Below are positions 19,179-33,311 of a stretch of 64,000 bases of DNA, in pieces. The notes beneath the pieces are model-generated. The model did no database searches. It was given only the letters and a program-made list of their open reading frames with translations, and had not been told where the DNA came from. Where the stretch lies: positions 2,294,001 through 2,358,000 of the forward strand of contig NZ_LT906465.1 of NCBI RefSeq assembly GCF_900187185.1, written 5' to 3'. The DNA is from Chryseobacterium taklimakanense (lineage in GTDB: Bacteria > Bacteroidota > Bacteroidia > Flavobacteriales > Weeksellaceae). The translations under genes and the position numbers were made by a program. Each line of letters begins with the position of its first letter. Position 1 is the first letter of the stretch.

Positions 19179-22100
19179 TTGGTGAGAAAGAATTTTATAA
19201 TTTATAGATTATCTGTTTTCCTATTTCTGTTCTTTTCTTTTGCTAAATCTACTGCCCAGGCCTTGCCGCAGGACAGTATAAGCATCCGGAAAGATTTCAG
19301 TCTGCCCAATCCTACACGCTACGAAGCTTTCTACGATGTGGAAACCGGAATGTATTTTCTTTATCCAAAGATTGGGAACACGGTCATCGGCGCACCCACG
19401 GTGATGACGGTGAGGGAATATCAGGATTATGTGATGAGCACCCAGCTTGCAGATTACTACCGAGAGAAATCTGCTAATTATAATGTGATTTTCCGTAAAG
19501 ACCAGACGGAAGCCCAGAAAAAAGGGCTCATTCCGGCAGTTTTGGTGAAAAACAAATTATTTGAAAGCATTTTCGGAAGCAACAAAATAGAGCTTATACC
19601 GCAGGGATTTGCCTCTTTCGACTTGGGTGGACTTTACCAAAAAATTGACAATCCTTTAATACTGCCGCAGAACCGAAGCAATTTCGCAATCAACATCCAG
19701 CAAAGAATTCAGCTTGGTTTGTTGGGGAAAGTCGGAGAAAATTTACAGCTTAGGGCCAACTACGACACGCAGAGCGGTTTCGCCTTCGAAAATCGTATGA
19801 ATTTAGTTTGGCAGGCCAAAGGCACCTGGAAAGACCTTCAGAGCAAGGGACTGAATGATCCCACCACCGGCGGCGAAGACAAAATCATAAAAAGGGTGGA
19901 ATTCGGAAATGTGAATATGCCGCTGTCTACCGGTTTAATCCGCGGTTCGCAGTCGCTTTTTGGTTTAAAAACCGAATTCCAGCTTGGTAAAACCTACGGA
20001 ACGATGGTTTTTTCGCAACAGCAGGGCGAGGCGAGAAATATTGTCGTTCAGGGTGGTGGAGCATTGCAGACTTTTAAAATAAACGCGATTGATTATGAGG
20101 AAAACCAGCACTATTACTTGGGACATTATTTCCTCAACAATTATGACAATGCGCTTTTGAATTACCCTTTAATCAATTCAAAAATAAATATCAACCGTAT
20201 TGAAGCCTGGGTTCTTGAACAGGGTTCGGGGAATCTTCAGGATCAGAAAAGTATCATCGGTATCAGGGATTTGGGTGAAGGAACGTCAGGATACCCGAGC
20301 AACCTCCAAAATAATCTCTATCAAAACATCAGCAATCTGGGAGCAGGGCTTCGTGACCCGAATACAGCTTACAACACCATTAAAGGTCAAAGTTTCCCAA
20401 ATGCCAGTGGCGCACCGGAAGTTTATATAGACGGTGAACAGTTTATCTTCAACAGAAAAGCAAGAAGGCTGAATCCTAACGAATTTACTTACGACAGGCA
20501 GTTAGGATATTTATCACTAAATCAAAAATTAAATGACAATCAGCTGCTGGCAGTTGCTTATTCGTACACCGTGAACGGCGAAAGAACGGTTTACAAAGTA
20601 GGAGAGTTTTCCGAGGAAAGCCCGGTTTTAATCACAAAACTTTTAAAGCCGAATACCACGGTGAAAACCACATCCCCCATGTGGAACCTCATGATGAAGA
20701 ACGTTTACCCGATCAATGCCAACCAAATTTCACAGGAAAACTTCGCCGCAAACGTTTATTACAATTCACCGCAAAACGGTAAAGTAAATTACCTGCCGGG
20801 AACCAATGTACAGGACATCAACCTTCTCAAGCTTTTAAACTGGGACAGGCTAAACCTGAACAATGACCTTCAGAATAACGGAACTGATACCGGCGACGGC
20901 CTTTTTGATTTCGTTGAAGGAATCACCATCAAATCTCAGGACGGAAAACTGATTTTCACCAAATCTCAGCCTTTCGGAAGCTATATGCAGAATGTTTTGG
21001 GAAGCAGCGATCCGCAGTTTGTTTTTACGGATTTATATACCCAGCAAAAACAGATTGCCGCTCAAAGCAATCTTGCCCTGCGCTATACCGTTGAAGGTAG
21101 GTTTAAAGGAACACAGGGTTCCGGAATTGCTCTCGGTGCACTGAATATTCCGCAGGGTTCTGTGAAAGTTACTGCAAATGGCGTACAGCTGATCGAAGGG
21201 CAGGACTACACCGTGGATTATATGTTCGGAACGGTAAATATCATCAACGAACAGATCAAAAATTCGGGCCAGGCCATCAATATTTCTATGGAAAGCCAGC
21301 TGATGTTCAATACGCAGCGGAAAAGGTTTTTAGGATTAAATTTAGAAAGGAAATTCAACGAAAACCTTCTTCTGGGCGCCACTGTGGTGAATTATGCAGA
21401 AAGGCCGCTTACCCAAAAGGTCAACTTCGGCGATGAAGCCGTAAATAATACCATGGCAGGAATGAACTTGATGTTCAACAAAGAAGTTCCTTTCCTTACG
21501 AGGCTTGCAGACAAAATACCTTTGGTAAACACTGAAGCTCCGTCCAATATTAATTTTAAAGCAGAAGGCGCCTACCTGATTCCGGGACAGAATAAAGGAA
21601 TTAATGACCAGTCTTATATCGATGATTTCGAGCAGTCTTCGACCAAAATTTCGATTAAAGACCCTGCGATGTGGAGTTTGGCTTCAAAACCGGAGAAGAA
21701 TTTCAATGATCCGATTTATAATAGTGCTGGCTTAAATGACAACCTTCAAAGCGGTTACGGCAGAGGCCTGCTGTCGTGGTACAATATTGACCCGAGATTC
21801 TGGGGCGTCGGCGGAAAAGCACCAAGCGGTATTAATGCGCAAACCGTTTCCAACCACGCTTCCCGCCGGGTTCACATGTCTGAAATTTTGAATAATCGGG
21901 ATTTTGTCGCGGGTGAACAGACTTTTACCAATACTTTCGACATTACATTTTACCCGGCAGAACGCGGCCCATACAACGTCAATCCGAATCAGGAATCCGT
22001 ACTTCAGAGATGGGGCGGATTGATGAGGCCGATTTCGGTTTCCAATTTTACAAATTCCAATATCGAATATGTTGAGTTTTGGATGATGGATCCTTACGCA

Positions 22101-25100
22101 GACGGTAAAGCGGTCGGTAATGCTCCCAAATTAAAGTTACAATTGGGAAATGTTTCTGAAGATGTTTTGAAAGACGGAAAACTTCAGTACGAAAACGGGC
22201 TTCCGACACCGAATTCTCCTTCATCGGTTTCTACGACAAACTGGGGTAAACAGCCCAACCAGTTTCCGGTTCTCTATGCATTTTCTTCAGAAGGTGAGGA
22301 ACGCACGATACAGGATGCCGGTTATGATGGCTTAAACAATGAGGAAGAAGCTGTGAAATTCAACACCAGTTTCATCAATCCTGTCACAAATGAGCTCGAT
22401 CCCGCTGCGGACGACTTTGTGTATTACCTTTCCAATAAATTCACCGGAGCCCAGGCATCGTCATTAACGGAGCGCTATAAATACTTCAGAAATCCAGAAG
22501 GTAATTCAAAGTCCGGTTCACTCGAAGTGTCATCACAGACTCCCGATGCTGAAGATGTAAACCGTGATTATAACCTGGACCAAAATGAAAGCTATAACCA
22601 GTATACCATCAGCCTCGATAAAGCAAGTTTGGTTCTGAACCAAAATTTCATCGCTGATGTAAAAGAAGTAAAATCAAAATTCCAGAACGGACAGGAAGCA
22701 ACCAACAAGTGGTATCTTTTCCGTGTGCCGGTTTCTCAGTTTGATTCTAACGCCGGAGACGCATCCACAGATGTGTTAAATAATGTAAGGTTTGCAAGAA
22801 TTATACTCGACGGCTTCGAGGAAACTTCGACGCTCCGTTTCGGAACTATGGATTTGGTACGTTCAGACTGGAGAAAGTATAACAAGAATATCGCAGCAAG
22901 CAATATTCCGCCGGATCCCTCCTTACCGGATAATGAAGGTTCAATGCTTGTAAATAATGATGATTTTTTTGTAGGGAGCGTAAATCTTGAAGAAAATGCA
23001 CTGGGAACGCCGCCGTATGTCTTGCCGCCCGGAATTGACAGACAGGTTTTAAGCGGTAATGCAGGTGCACAAAGGCAGAACGAATCTTCACTTTTTATGA
23101 AATTCCTCAATCTTGGCAATGATGCAAAAGGTGTGACGAAAAATACCTTCATCGATATGCGCAGATACAAAAAGCTTGAACTGTTTGTACATGCTGAAGA
23201 CATCAAAGCAGGTGCGCCAAGTAATCAGTTGGATGAAAATACCAAATTCTTCATCAGATTTGGTAGCGATGCCACCGACAACTATTACGAATACGAAGCC
23301 TCATTGCAGTACACGCCAAAAAATGCGAAATCACCCTTGGAGATCTGGCCTGTAGAAAACAACGTAGATTTGGAAATTCAGAATTTCGTAGATGCAAAAC
23401 TTAAAAGAGATCAGGAAGCAGCAAATTTAATCGGCTACCGTTACCATTACGCCGCTTACGGTGATACCAACAAGAAAATCTATGTAAAAGGCCGCCCATC
23501 TTTAGGAAACATCACCACCATGATGATCGGGGTGCGGAACCTCCAGGCTCAGTCTAAAGATTTAATACTATGGGTGAATGAAATCCGTCTTTCTGAAATT
23601 GAAAACAAAGGCGGTTATGCCGGAAATGCAAGTTTGAATTTTAACCTTGGCGATTTTGCAGTTGTCAATGCCAATGCTGCGTATTCGACGGTTGGCTTTG
23701 GAGCTATTGACCAGAAACCTGTGGAAAGGGCGCAGGCTACAAACTCCGGTTTCAACATCAATACGACGGTAAACGTGGATAAATTTATCCCTGAAAAAGT
23801 GGGAATGCGGATCCCGGTAAATTATTCATACACCCAAACCATCGAAGACCCTAAATACAATCCAATCGATACAGATGTTGAGTTTCAGAAAGCTTCCAAC
23901 AAGGAGGAACTGAAAAAAGTAGCAAGAACATACACCCAGCAAAGAAGTATCAGCGTCGTGAACATGCGTAAGGAAAGGATGAACGAAAACAGCAAACCGA
24001 GATTTTACGATGTAGAGAACCTTTCGTTTACGGCAATCTACAACGATGATTTTTATCGTGATGTTTATACAAAGAGGAATTACAGGCAGTTCCTGCGCAG
24101 TTATTTGGACTATAATTACAGCTTCAAACCTTATGTATTGAGGCCATTTAAAAATTTAGTCAGCGATACGGCTAAATCTTACAAATATTTAAGATGGATC
24201 AGGGAGTTCAATTTCAATCCGGTTCCTACAACATTCTCTTTCAGAACTGAACTTGACAGAAACTACAACGAAATGCAGTTCCGGAACGTGGAATCCCTGC
24301 TGAACGGAAATCAGGGCAGCGAGTTTGATATCCTCAAGAACAGGAATTTCTATTTCGGGTGGCAGTATAATTTAGGGTTTAAATTTACCAATTCCCTCAA
24401 AATGGAAGTGAATTCTGCAACAAGAACACTTAACGACAACATTGCAGCAAACACAATGAACACCAAATCCATTTTTGAGAATCCGTTCCGTGCCGGCCGT
24501 CCTGTGCTGTACAATCACAGGGTGCAGCTAAATTACAGGTTGCCGTTTGAGTTCTTGCCGCATCTTGATTTTATAAATGCTGAAGTAGGTTACGGATTTA
24601 CTTACAACTGGAATGCACGCTCCAACGTTCTGTTGAACAGCCCTGCAGGAAACCTCGGAAATATCTCTCAGAACACCAATAATAAAGTTGTTACGGCTTC
24701 CGTTGACATGCCGCAGTTTTTCAGGAAATTTAAGTTTTTCAGGGATATTGATCAAACCATGCTAAAACGTGGCCGGGAAATTGACTCATTAAATAATATC
24801 AACAGCGAGGAGGCTCTGAAGATTGCCAAGAAAAACAAGTTCTTTATTCTTAATAAATATAAAGGACATAAGTTTAAAAACAGACTTACCCCTTTCCAAA
24901 GCATTGCTTACGCGCTGACTTCGATCAGGCAGCTTGACATTAATTATAATGAGAACAACGGAACCGTATTGCCGGGAATTCTGTCTTCACCAAATTTCTA
25001 TGGCTACGGACAGGGAATTGGCGGGCCAACCTACGGTTTCCTTCTGGGATCACAGGCTGATATCAGAAGAGTCGCTATCGAAAATTCATGGCTCACAACT

Positions 25101-26234
25101 TCTGAACTGTTGAATGATCCTTTTTCTCAGCTCAGCTCAAAAACGTTTGATGCAAATCTTCAGATTATGCCGCTGAATGATTTGCGGATCGATTTGAGCG
25201 GTATGATGCGCTACAACAGAAATATGCTTCAGGGTGGTTTCAACCTGGATGCGGATCCCTCAACACCATATTTTGATTTTGCATTTGAGAATGAATTGCT
25301 CACTTATTCACGTTCAAACTGGATGTTCAGAACTTCATTTAAGTCCGGCGAATCCATTTATGAAAATATGATTGCCAATGCAAAAGCAATTTCTGCACTA
25401 CTTGGAAGCGGAACTTCAAACAATGGCTATTCCGACGGCTACAGCCTTGCGAATGCCTACGTTCTGATTCCTGCTTTTCAGGCAGCTGTAGAGGGCAGAG
25501 GTACAAAAACCCTGGCTAATCCCACAAAAGTTGGAGTGCCTTTGCCAAACTGGCGGGTGACATACTCCGGGCTTAGTAACATTCCTTTAATTAACAGTCA
25601 GTTTTCGAAATTTGACATTTTGCACGCTTACAATTCAACTTACACGGGAACGGGAATACAGTCCAACATTGATTTTTACAACGATCCCAATTCAAGAGAT
25701 ATCAATAATGATTTTGTAAATCCTTATGTATTCTCTACTGTAGGTTATGTGGAATCTTTTTCACCGCTCCTGGGCGCCGATGTGACGCTTCGCAATAACA
25801 TGAGACTAAGTGCACAGTATAATAAGGACAGATTGTTTATGCTCGGGCTGGTCAACCATACATTGACCGAAGACGACAGCAGGGAATATATCGTTGGTTT
25901 CGGTTATTTGGTAAAAGATCTTAAACTGAAACTGAACGTCCGCGGAAAATCTAAAAATATCACAAGCGACCTTAATATAAAAGGAGATTTCTCTTTACGT
26001 GACAGCAGAACCAGGATTACCAATATTCTGCTTGATGATTCCCAGGTTACAGGCGGCCAGAAGCTATTCGGAATTAAACTTACTGCAGATTATAATATGT
26101 CGCAGAATTTTAATATCCGCCTTTTTTACGACCAGCTGATGACCAAATACAAGATATCAACCGCTTTTCCGCTTTCTACAATCAGAGCGGGTATAACGGC
26201 AACCTTCAATTTTGGCGGCGCGCCGTCGTATTAA
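19179..26234 (+). CDS. sprA: Type IX secretion / gliding motility translocon protein SprA
   Basis: SprA is the very large outer-membrane beta-barrel that forms the export channel of the type IX secretion system. At 2351 residues this copy is full length for the family. An N-terminal signal peptide (hydrophobic LSVFLFLFFSFA, then STAQA) is followed by the repeated SprA domains. Beta-rich segments with many aromatic residues run to the end, which closes with the barrel-type strand AGITATFNFGGAPSY. The start is TTG at 19179 or GTG at 19182; there is no ATG. It is 6 bp from ruvA and probably co-transcribed. It would serve the T9SS cargo encoded at 35052. Confidence 0.97.
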   Translation: MVRKNFIIYRLSVFLFLFFSFAKSTAQALPQDSISIRKDFSLPNPTRYEAFYDVETGMYFLYPKIGNTVIGAPTVMTVREYQDYVMSTQLADYYREKSANYNVIFRKDQTEAQKKGLIPAVLVKNKLFESIFGSNKIELIPQGFASFDLGGLYQKIDNPLILPQNRSNFAINIQQRIQLGLLGKVGENLQLRANYDTQSGFAFENRMNLVWQAKGTWKDLQSKGLNDPTTGGEDKIIKRVEFGNVNMPLSTGLIRGSQSLFGLKTEFQLGKTYGTMVFSQQQGEARNIVVQGGGALQTFKINAIDYEENQHYYLGHYFLNNYDNALLNYPLINSKININRIEAWVLEQGSGNLQDQKSIIGIRDLGEGTSGYPSNLQNNLYQNISNLGAGLRDPNTAYNTIKGQSFPNASGAPEVYIDGEQFIFNRKARRLNPNEFTYDRQLGYLSLNQKLNDNQLLAVAYSYTVNGERTVYKVGEFSEESPVLITKLLKPNTTVKTTSPMWNLMMKNVYPINANQISQENFAANVYYNSPQNGKVNYLPGTNVQDINLLKLLNWDRLNLNNDLQNNGTDTGDGLFDFVEGITIKSQDGKLIFTKSQPFGSYMQNVLGSSDPQFVFTDLYTQQKQIAAQSNLALRYTVEGRFKGTQGSGIALGALNIPQGSVKVTANGVQLIEGQDYTVDYMFGTVNIINEQIKNSGQAINISMESQLMFNTQRKRFLGLNLERKFNENLLLGATVVNYAERPLTQKVNFGDEAVNNTMAGMNLMFNKEVPFLTRLADKIPLVNTEAPSNINFKAEGAYLIPGQNKGINDQSYIDDFEQSSTKISIKDPAMWSLASKPEKNFNDPIYNSAGLNDNLQSGYGRGLLSWYNIDPRFWGVGGKAPSGINAQTVSNHASRRVHMSEILNNRDFVAGEQTFTNTFDITFYPAERGPYNVNPNQESVLQRWGGLMRPISVSNFTNSNIEYVEFWMMDPYADGKAVGNAPKLKLQLGNVSEDVLKDGKLQYENGLPTPNSPSSVSTTNWGKQPNQFPVLYAFSSEGEERTIQDAGYDGLNNEEEAVKFNTSFINPVTNELDPAADDFVYYLSNKFTGAQASSLTERYKYFRNPEGNSKSGSLEVSSQTPDAEDVNRDYNLDQNESYNQYTISLDKASLVLNQNFIADVKEVKSKFQNGQEATNKWYLFRVPVSQFDSNAGDASTDVLNNVRFARIILDGFEETSTLRFGTMDLVRSDWRKYNKNIAASNIPPDPSLPDNEGSMLVNNDDFFVGSVNLEENALGTPPYVLPPGIDRQVLSGNAGAQRQNESSLFMKFLNLGNDAKGVTKNTFIDMRRYKKLELFVHAEDIKAGAPSNQLDENTKFFIRFGSDATDNYYEYEASLQYTPKNAKSPLEIWPVENNVDLEIQNFVDAKLKRDQEAANLIGYRYHYAAYGDTNKKIYVKGRPSLGNITTMMIGVRNLQAQSKDLILWVNEIRLSEIENKGGYAGNASLNFNLGDFAVVNANAAYSTVGFGAIDQKPVERAQATNSGFNINTTVNVDKFIPEKVGMRIPVNYSYTQTIEDPKYNPIDTDVEFQKASNKEELKKVARTYTQQRSISVVNMRKERMNENSKPRFYDVENLSFTAIYNDDFYRDVYTKRNYRQFLRSYLDYNYSFKPYVLRPFKNLVSDTAKSYKYLRWIREFNFNPVPTTFSFRTELDRNYNEMQFRNVESLLNGNQGSEFDILKNRNFYFGWQYNLGFKFTNSLKMEVNSATRTLNDNIAANTMNTKSIFENPFRAGRPVLYNHRVQLNYRLPFEFLPHLDFINAEVGYGFTYNWNARSNVLLNSPAGNLGNISQNTNNKVVTASVDMPQFFRKFKFFRDIDQTMLKRGREIDSLNNINSEEALKIAKKNKFFILNKYKGHKFKNRLTPFQSIAYALTSIRQLDINYNENNGTVLPGILSSPNFYGYGQGIGGPTYGFLLGSQADIRRVAIENSWLTTSELLNDPFSQLSSKTFDANLQIMPLNDLRIDLSGMMRYNRNMLQGGFNLDADPSTPYFDFAFENELLTYSRSNWMFRTSFKSGESIYENMIANAKAISALLGSGTSNNGYSDGYSLANAYVLIPAFQAAVEGRGTKTLANPTKVGVPLPNWRVTYSGLSNIPLINSQFSKFDILHAYNSTYTGTGIQSNIDFYNDPNSRDINNDFVNPYVFSTVGYVESFSPLLGADVTLRNNMRLSAQYNKDRLFMLGLVNHTLTEDDSREYIVGFGYLVKDLKLKLNVRGKSKNITSDLNIKGDFSLRDSRTRITNILLDDSQVTGGQKLFGIKLTADYNMSQNFNIRLFYDQLMTKYKISTAFPLSTIRAGITATFNFGGAPSY

Positions 26235-26247
26235 AAAACACTAATTA

Positions 26248-26279
26248 TTTGTAATATTTGCGGAATTAGATTAAATTTG
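26248..26279 (+). promoter_or_regulatory. Promoter of gcvH
   Basis: TTTG at 26248-26251 and TAAATTTG at 26272-26279 are 20 bp apart, a full consensus match. The expected start is about 17 bp before the gcvH ATG, so gcvH can be expressed independently of sprA. Confidence 0.65.
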
Positions 26280-26299
26280 GTCAATAATAAACATTAGAA

Positions 26300-26677
26300 A
26301 TGAATACACCTTCAGAACTTAAGTACACCAAAGACCACGAATGGGTTAAAATCGACGGAAATATTGCAACCATCGGTATTACAGATTTTGCACAGGGCGA
26401 ACTTGGCGATATCGTATTTGTGGATGTAGATTCCGTAGATGATGATTTATCAGCAGGCGATGTTTTCGGAAGCGTGGAAGCGGTGAAAACCGTTTCAGAC
26501 CTTTACTTACCTGTAACCGGAACTGTAACCGAATTCAACTCAGCTTTAGAAGACCAGCCCGAGTTGCTTAATTCAGACCCGTATGGCGAGGGATGGATAA
26601 TCAAAGTACAGATTGCGGACGATGCAGATCTGTCCGAGTTGCTTTCTGCCGAAGAATATCAGGCAACCCTTGGATAA
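26300..26677 (+). CDS. gcvH: Glycine cleavage system H protein
   Basis: Lipoyl-carrying shuttle protein of the glycine cleavage complex; it moves the aminomethyl group between the P, T and L proteins in the cytoplasm. The 125-residue sequence has the family start [14 protein letters not shown] and the lipoylation site [11 protein letters not shown], with the modified lysine at K63. It has its own promoter and is overlapped at the end by the VanZ-family gene. Confidence 0.97.
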   Translation: MNTPSELKYTKDHEWVKIDGNIATIGITDFAQGELGDIVFVDVDSVDDDLSAGDVFGSVEAVKTVSDLYLPVTGTVTEFNSALEDQPELLNSDPYGEGWIIKVQIADDADLSELLSAEEYQATLG

Positions 26678-27029
26678 AATTTCAAACATATTCAGTAAGA
26701 TATTGCCCATTTATTGGGCATTTCTTACTTATATGCTTCTGAAGCCAGGCGTCGAAAACCACGAATACTGGTTCATGTTCTCCGGTATCGACAAAGTTCT
26801 GCATATCTCAATCTTCATATTGCTTGGGTTTTCGTTTATGGCGGCATTTCCCAAAATCCGCTTCGCTGCCTTTATCCAGATCATGCTCATTTACGCAATC
26901 CTTACAGAAATCCTTCAGGACGAGATGCACATGGGCCGCTCGTTAGAAACCCTCGATCTTCTCGCCGATACCCTGGGCGTACTTCTGGGATATTGGTTTT
27001 TCAAAAAGATTAAAACACTGCCATTCTAA
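26670..27029 (+). CDS. VanZ-family membrane protein
   Basis: A protein of about 119 residues with four predicted membrane helices and the VanZ-like features [14 protein letters not shown] (helix 2) and [21 protein letters not shown], the conserved acidic and helix-breaking segment before the last helix. TTG at 26670 is the preferred start: it overlaps the gcvH stop by 8 bp, and the frame upstream of it lies wholly inside gcvH. The next gene order seen in other Flavobacteriia (sprA-gcvH-VanZ) supports the call. Its function is unknown; VanZ homologues affect glycopeptide resistance elsewhere. Confidence 0.8.
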   Translation: MDKISNIFSKILPIYWAFLTYMLLKPGVENHEYWFMFSGIDKVLHISIFILLGFSFMAAFPKIRFAAFIQIMLIYAILTEILQDEMHMGRSLETLDLLADTLGVLLGYWFFKKIKTLPF

Positions 27030-27044
27030 ATTTTTTGGGCGATT

Positions 27045-27180
27045 CCCTGCCAACGCTTAATATATATAATGTAAAATTCCAGCCGCAGGCACCGGGCTAT
27101 CCGCTGCAATTCCTCGCGCCCGCGCCTGTTTGCCATCCACCTGCTGCGGGATTTTCGCTACTATCCCTATCGCTTAAAGC
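27045..27180. repeat. Dispersed GC-rich repeat, copy A
   Basis: This GC-rich stretch contains GGGCTATCCGCTGCAAT (27094-27110). The core is shared in sense or reverse form with 53640-53745, 33045-33140 and 63318-63350. It sits between the VanZ gene and the rRNA promoters and has no reading frame. Confidence 0.5.
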
Positions 27181-27296
27181 CTTTACAAACCTCTGAATAG
27201 AATTTGTGGATAAAATTTAAACGTTTATAATTCACTAAGAACCAGAAATTTCAAGCTCCACATTATCCACATTACTTCAATATTAACATAATTCGT

Positions 27297-27328
27297 TTTG
27301 AAGTTAACATAATCTTTACATACATTTG
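27297..27328 (+). promoter_or_regulatory. rRNA operon promoter, distal
   Basis: TTTG at 27297-27300 and TACATTTG at 27321-27328 are spaced by 20 bp, a full match to the Bacteroidetes housekeeping promoter. It lies about 410 bp before the 16S gene. Confidence 0.65.
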
Positions 27329-27397
27329 CACCACTTTAAAACAAAGTAGCGCAGAAGTAGTTTAAAAATAACGGTAGCAAAAAAAGATAAAAATTTA

Positions 27398-27428
27398 TTT
27401 GCACAGTTAAAAAATAAACGTATCTTTG
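27398..27428 (+). promoter_or_regulatory. rRNA operon promoter, middle
   Basis: TTTG at 27398-27401 and TATCTTTG at 27421-27428 are spaced by 19 bp, a full consensus match. It lies about 310 bp upstream of the 16S gene. Confidence 0.75.
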
Positions 27429-27565
27429 CAGTCCCAATTCGAGAGAAGGGGAGCGCAGAAGAGGAGTTGATAATTAGAGATTATGTTTAGGAGATCATAA
27501 CTTTAAAATTTTTCTTTCTGAAAAGAAAGCAGTTGGATAAAATTTTAAATTTTTTTTCAAAAACA

Positions 27566-27597
27566 TTTGGTCAATTAAAAAATACTTTATACTTTTG
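27566..27597 (+). promoter_or_regulatory. rRNA operon promoter, proximal
   Basis: TTTG at 27566-27569 and TACTTTTG at 27590-27597 are spaced by 20 bp, a full consensus match. The leader to the 16S gene is about 135 nt. Confidence 0.75.
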
Positions 27598-27735
27598 CAC
27601 TCGCAAATCAGACGAAACGACAGAAAGTAGTTTGAAGAGCGAGAAGAGAAACAGATCATTGAAATAAGATATAACAACCAAGTAAGGAAAAAAAACCAAA
27701 GCGAAGTCAAACTTTGAGTGAGTCAGAACAAACAT

Positions 27736-29253
<1,518 letters not shown>

Positions 29254-29446
29254 AGAGACTATACGTCAAAACAAAACAAAAAGAACTTGCTTAAAGTTTT
29301 GCTTTGGTTTTTTTTACTCGGTTGTATATTAAAAAATAAAACCCACTAGAAATTAGTACAGGGAAAGAGATACAAGAGCCAAGAGCCAAGAATCAAGACG
29401 ATAGAGTCTTGTATCTGGAATCTGGAATCTAATTGTCTAAGCAGAC

Positions 29447-29520
29447 AGTCTCGTAGCTCAGCTGGTTAGAGCGCTACACTGATAATGTAGAGGTCGGCAG
29501 TTCGAGCCTGCCCGAGACTA
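29447..29520 (+). tRNA. tRNA-Ile (anticodon GAT)
   Basis: A 74-nt cloverleaf with acceptor arms AGTCTCG and CGAGACT, discriminator A, D-arm GCTCAGCTGGTTAGAGC, anticodon loop CTGATAA and T-arm GGCAGTTCGAGCCTGCC. The anticodon GAT reads Ile ATC/ATT. CCA is not encoded. It lies in the 16S-23S spacer. Confidence 0.97.
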
Positions 29521-29609
29521 CTAATTGAACAGATTGGGAGATGCCCGAACCAGGAACCAGGACGGTCTAAGTCTTGAATCTCGGCTCTGGGTTCTCAAAG
29601 TCTACTAGA

Positions 29610-29683
29610 GGGGAATTAGCTCAGCTGGCTAGAGCGCCTGCCTTGCACGCAGGAGGTCAAGGGTTCGACTCCCTTATTCTCCA
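29610..29683 (+). tRNA. tRNA-Ala (anticodon TGC)
   Basis: A 74-nt cloverleaf with acceptor arms GGGGAAT and ATTCTCC including the G3-U70 pair that marks alanine tRNAs, D-arm GCTCAGCTGGCTAGAGC, anticodon loop CTTGCAC and T-arm AGGGTTCGACTCCCT. It is the second tRNA of the 16S-23S spacer. Confidence 0.97.
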
Positions 29684-29845
29684 CAGTTTTGGAAGACTGG
29701 TTTAAAAGTTACGGACGGAGCCAAAAACAACGTCTGTTCATCAGTTTGAAGAGAAGAAAAAAGATCATTGACATTAACGGTAAAGACATCACAAAGAGAA
29801 AACCGAGCACTTTCGAGTGCTTTAGGAAACTAACAAAAATAGGAA

Positions 29846-32592
<2,747 letters not shown>

Positions 32593-32650
32593 TGGTCCGG
32601 CACTCGGAAGTGCAACTCAAGGTTTTTTCTTTGTGAGCGTTTTTATCGAT

Positions 32651-32752
32651 AAATATTGTACGAAGTACAATGTACAATGTACAAAGTATTGATGGTGCAT
32701 CATAACAAGAATGTACATTATACATTTTACATAGTACAGCAATACAATATTT
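32651..32752. repeat. Inverted repeat in the 23S-5S spacer
   Basis: The perfect arms AAATATTGTA (32651-32660) and TACAATATTT (32743-32752) enclose a region of repeated GTACAATGTACAATGTAC-like words that also pair imperfectly. The foldback ends directly before the 5S gene and is a plausible processing stem. Confidence 0.55.
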
Positions 32753-32858
<106 letters not shown>

Positions 32859-32866
32859 TTTTTTTA

Positions 32867-32902
32867 AAATCCTTCATTCGAAAGAGTGAAGGATTTTTTT
32901 TG
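32867..32902 (+). terminator. rRNA operon terminator
   Basis: The 11-bp stem AAAATCCTTCA (32867-32877) with TGAAGGATTTT (32887-32897) is followed by T residues. It lies just after the 5S gene. Confidence 0.85.
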
Positions 32903-33262
32903 TTTTATACCTGGGGCTTAAAGGAGCCCGAAAGGTTAGGTGGTGTTCGATAAAGTAGTGCGAAGGAAGCCTGAATATGCCTTTGCCGGTCATCCTATTC
33001 ATCATTCATCATTTATTGCTCTACCGGGTCCCGGCCGCCCTTATAGCCCCGATGGAAGCGGCATCCTTTTGTGATGAGCAGGGCGAAGAGCAAAAGATAC
33101 AGCGAACAGCGGGGGGGGAAAGAAATGAGCATGGGCTTCCCGAAATGCTCCCTATTTAAAAGCGGGTTATAACGCCAAGTGTATTTTGGTGTTCCGGAAT
33201 CGAGCGGTTCACTGAAGTAGAGGCCGTTTGAGAGCTGGAAGGGTATTAATCTAAATTGCACC
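32903..33262. repeat. Intergenic DNA with dispersed repeat, copy D
   Basis: No gene is supported. The segment from 33045 reads AGCCCCGATGGAAGCGGCAT and then CCTTTT. It matches the core found at 63321 (AGCCCGGATGGCAATGGAAA then TCCTTTTTT) and, reversed, at 53714. It is GC-rich compared with the surrounding intergenic DNA. Confidence 0.5.
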
Positions 33263-33292
33263 CAAAAAATCCCGCTCAGTTTTTTAGCGGGG
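33263..33292 (-). terminator. Terminator of the carboxylase gene
   Basis: Read on the minus strand, the stem CCCGCT/AGCGGG (33271-33291) is followed by ATTTTTTGGG. It lies 20 bp after the stop of the carboxylase subunit gene. Confidence 0.7.
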
Positions 33293-33311
33293 CACGTTTT
33301 TGTCTTTTAAT

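Noticed and set aside
22736-23206. 156-codon minus-strand frame inside sprA
   Set aside because: Antisense to a strongly coding region, with low-complexity serine/leucine composition and no promoter.
32651-32752. CRISPR-like repeat in the 23S-5S spacer
   Set aside because: The repeated words are short, overlapping and without spacers of constant length, and no cas gene is near.
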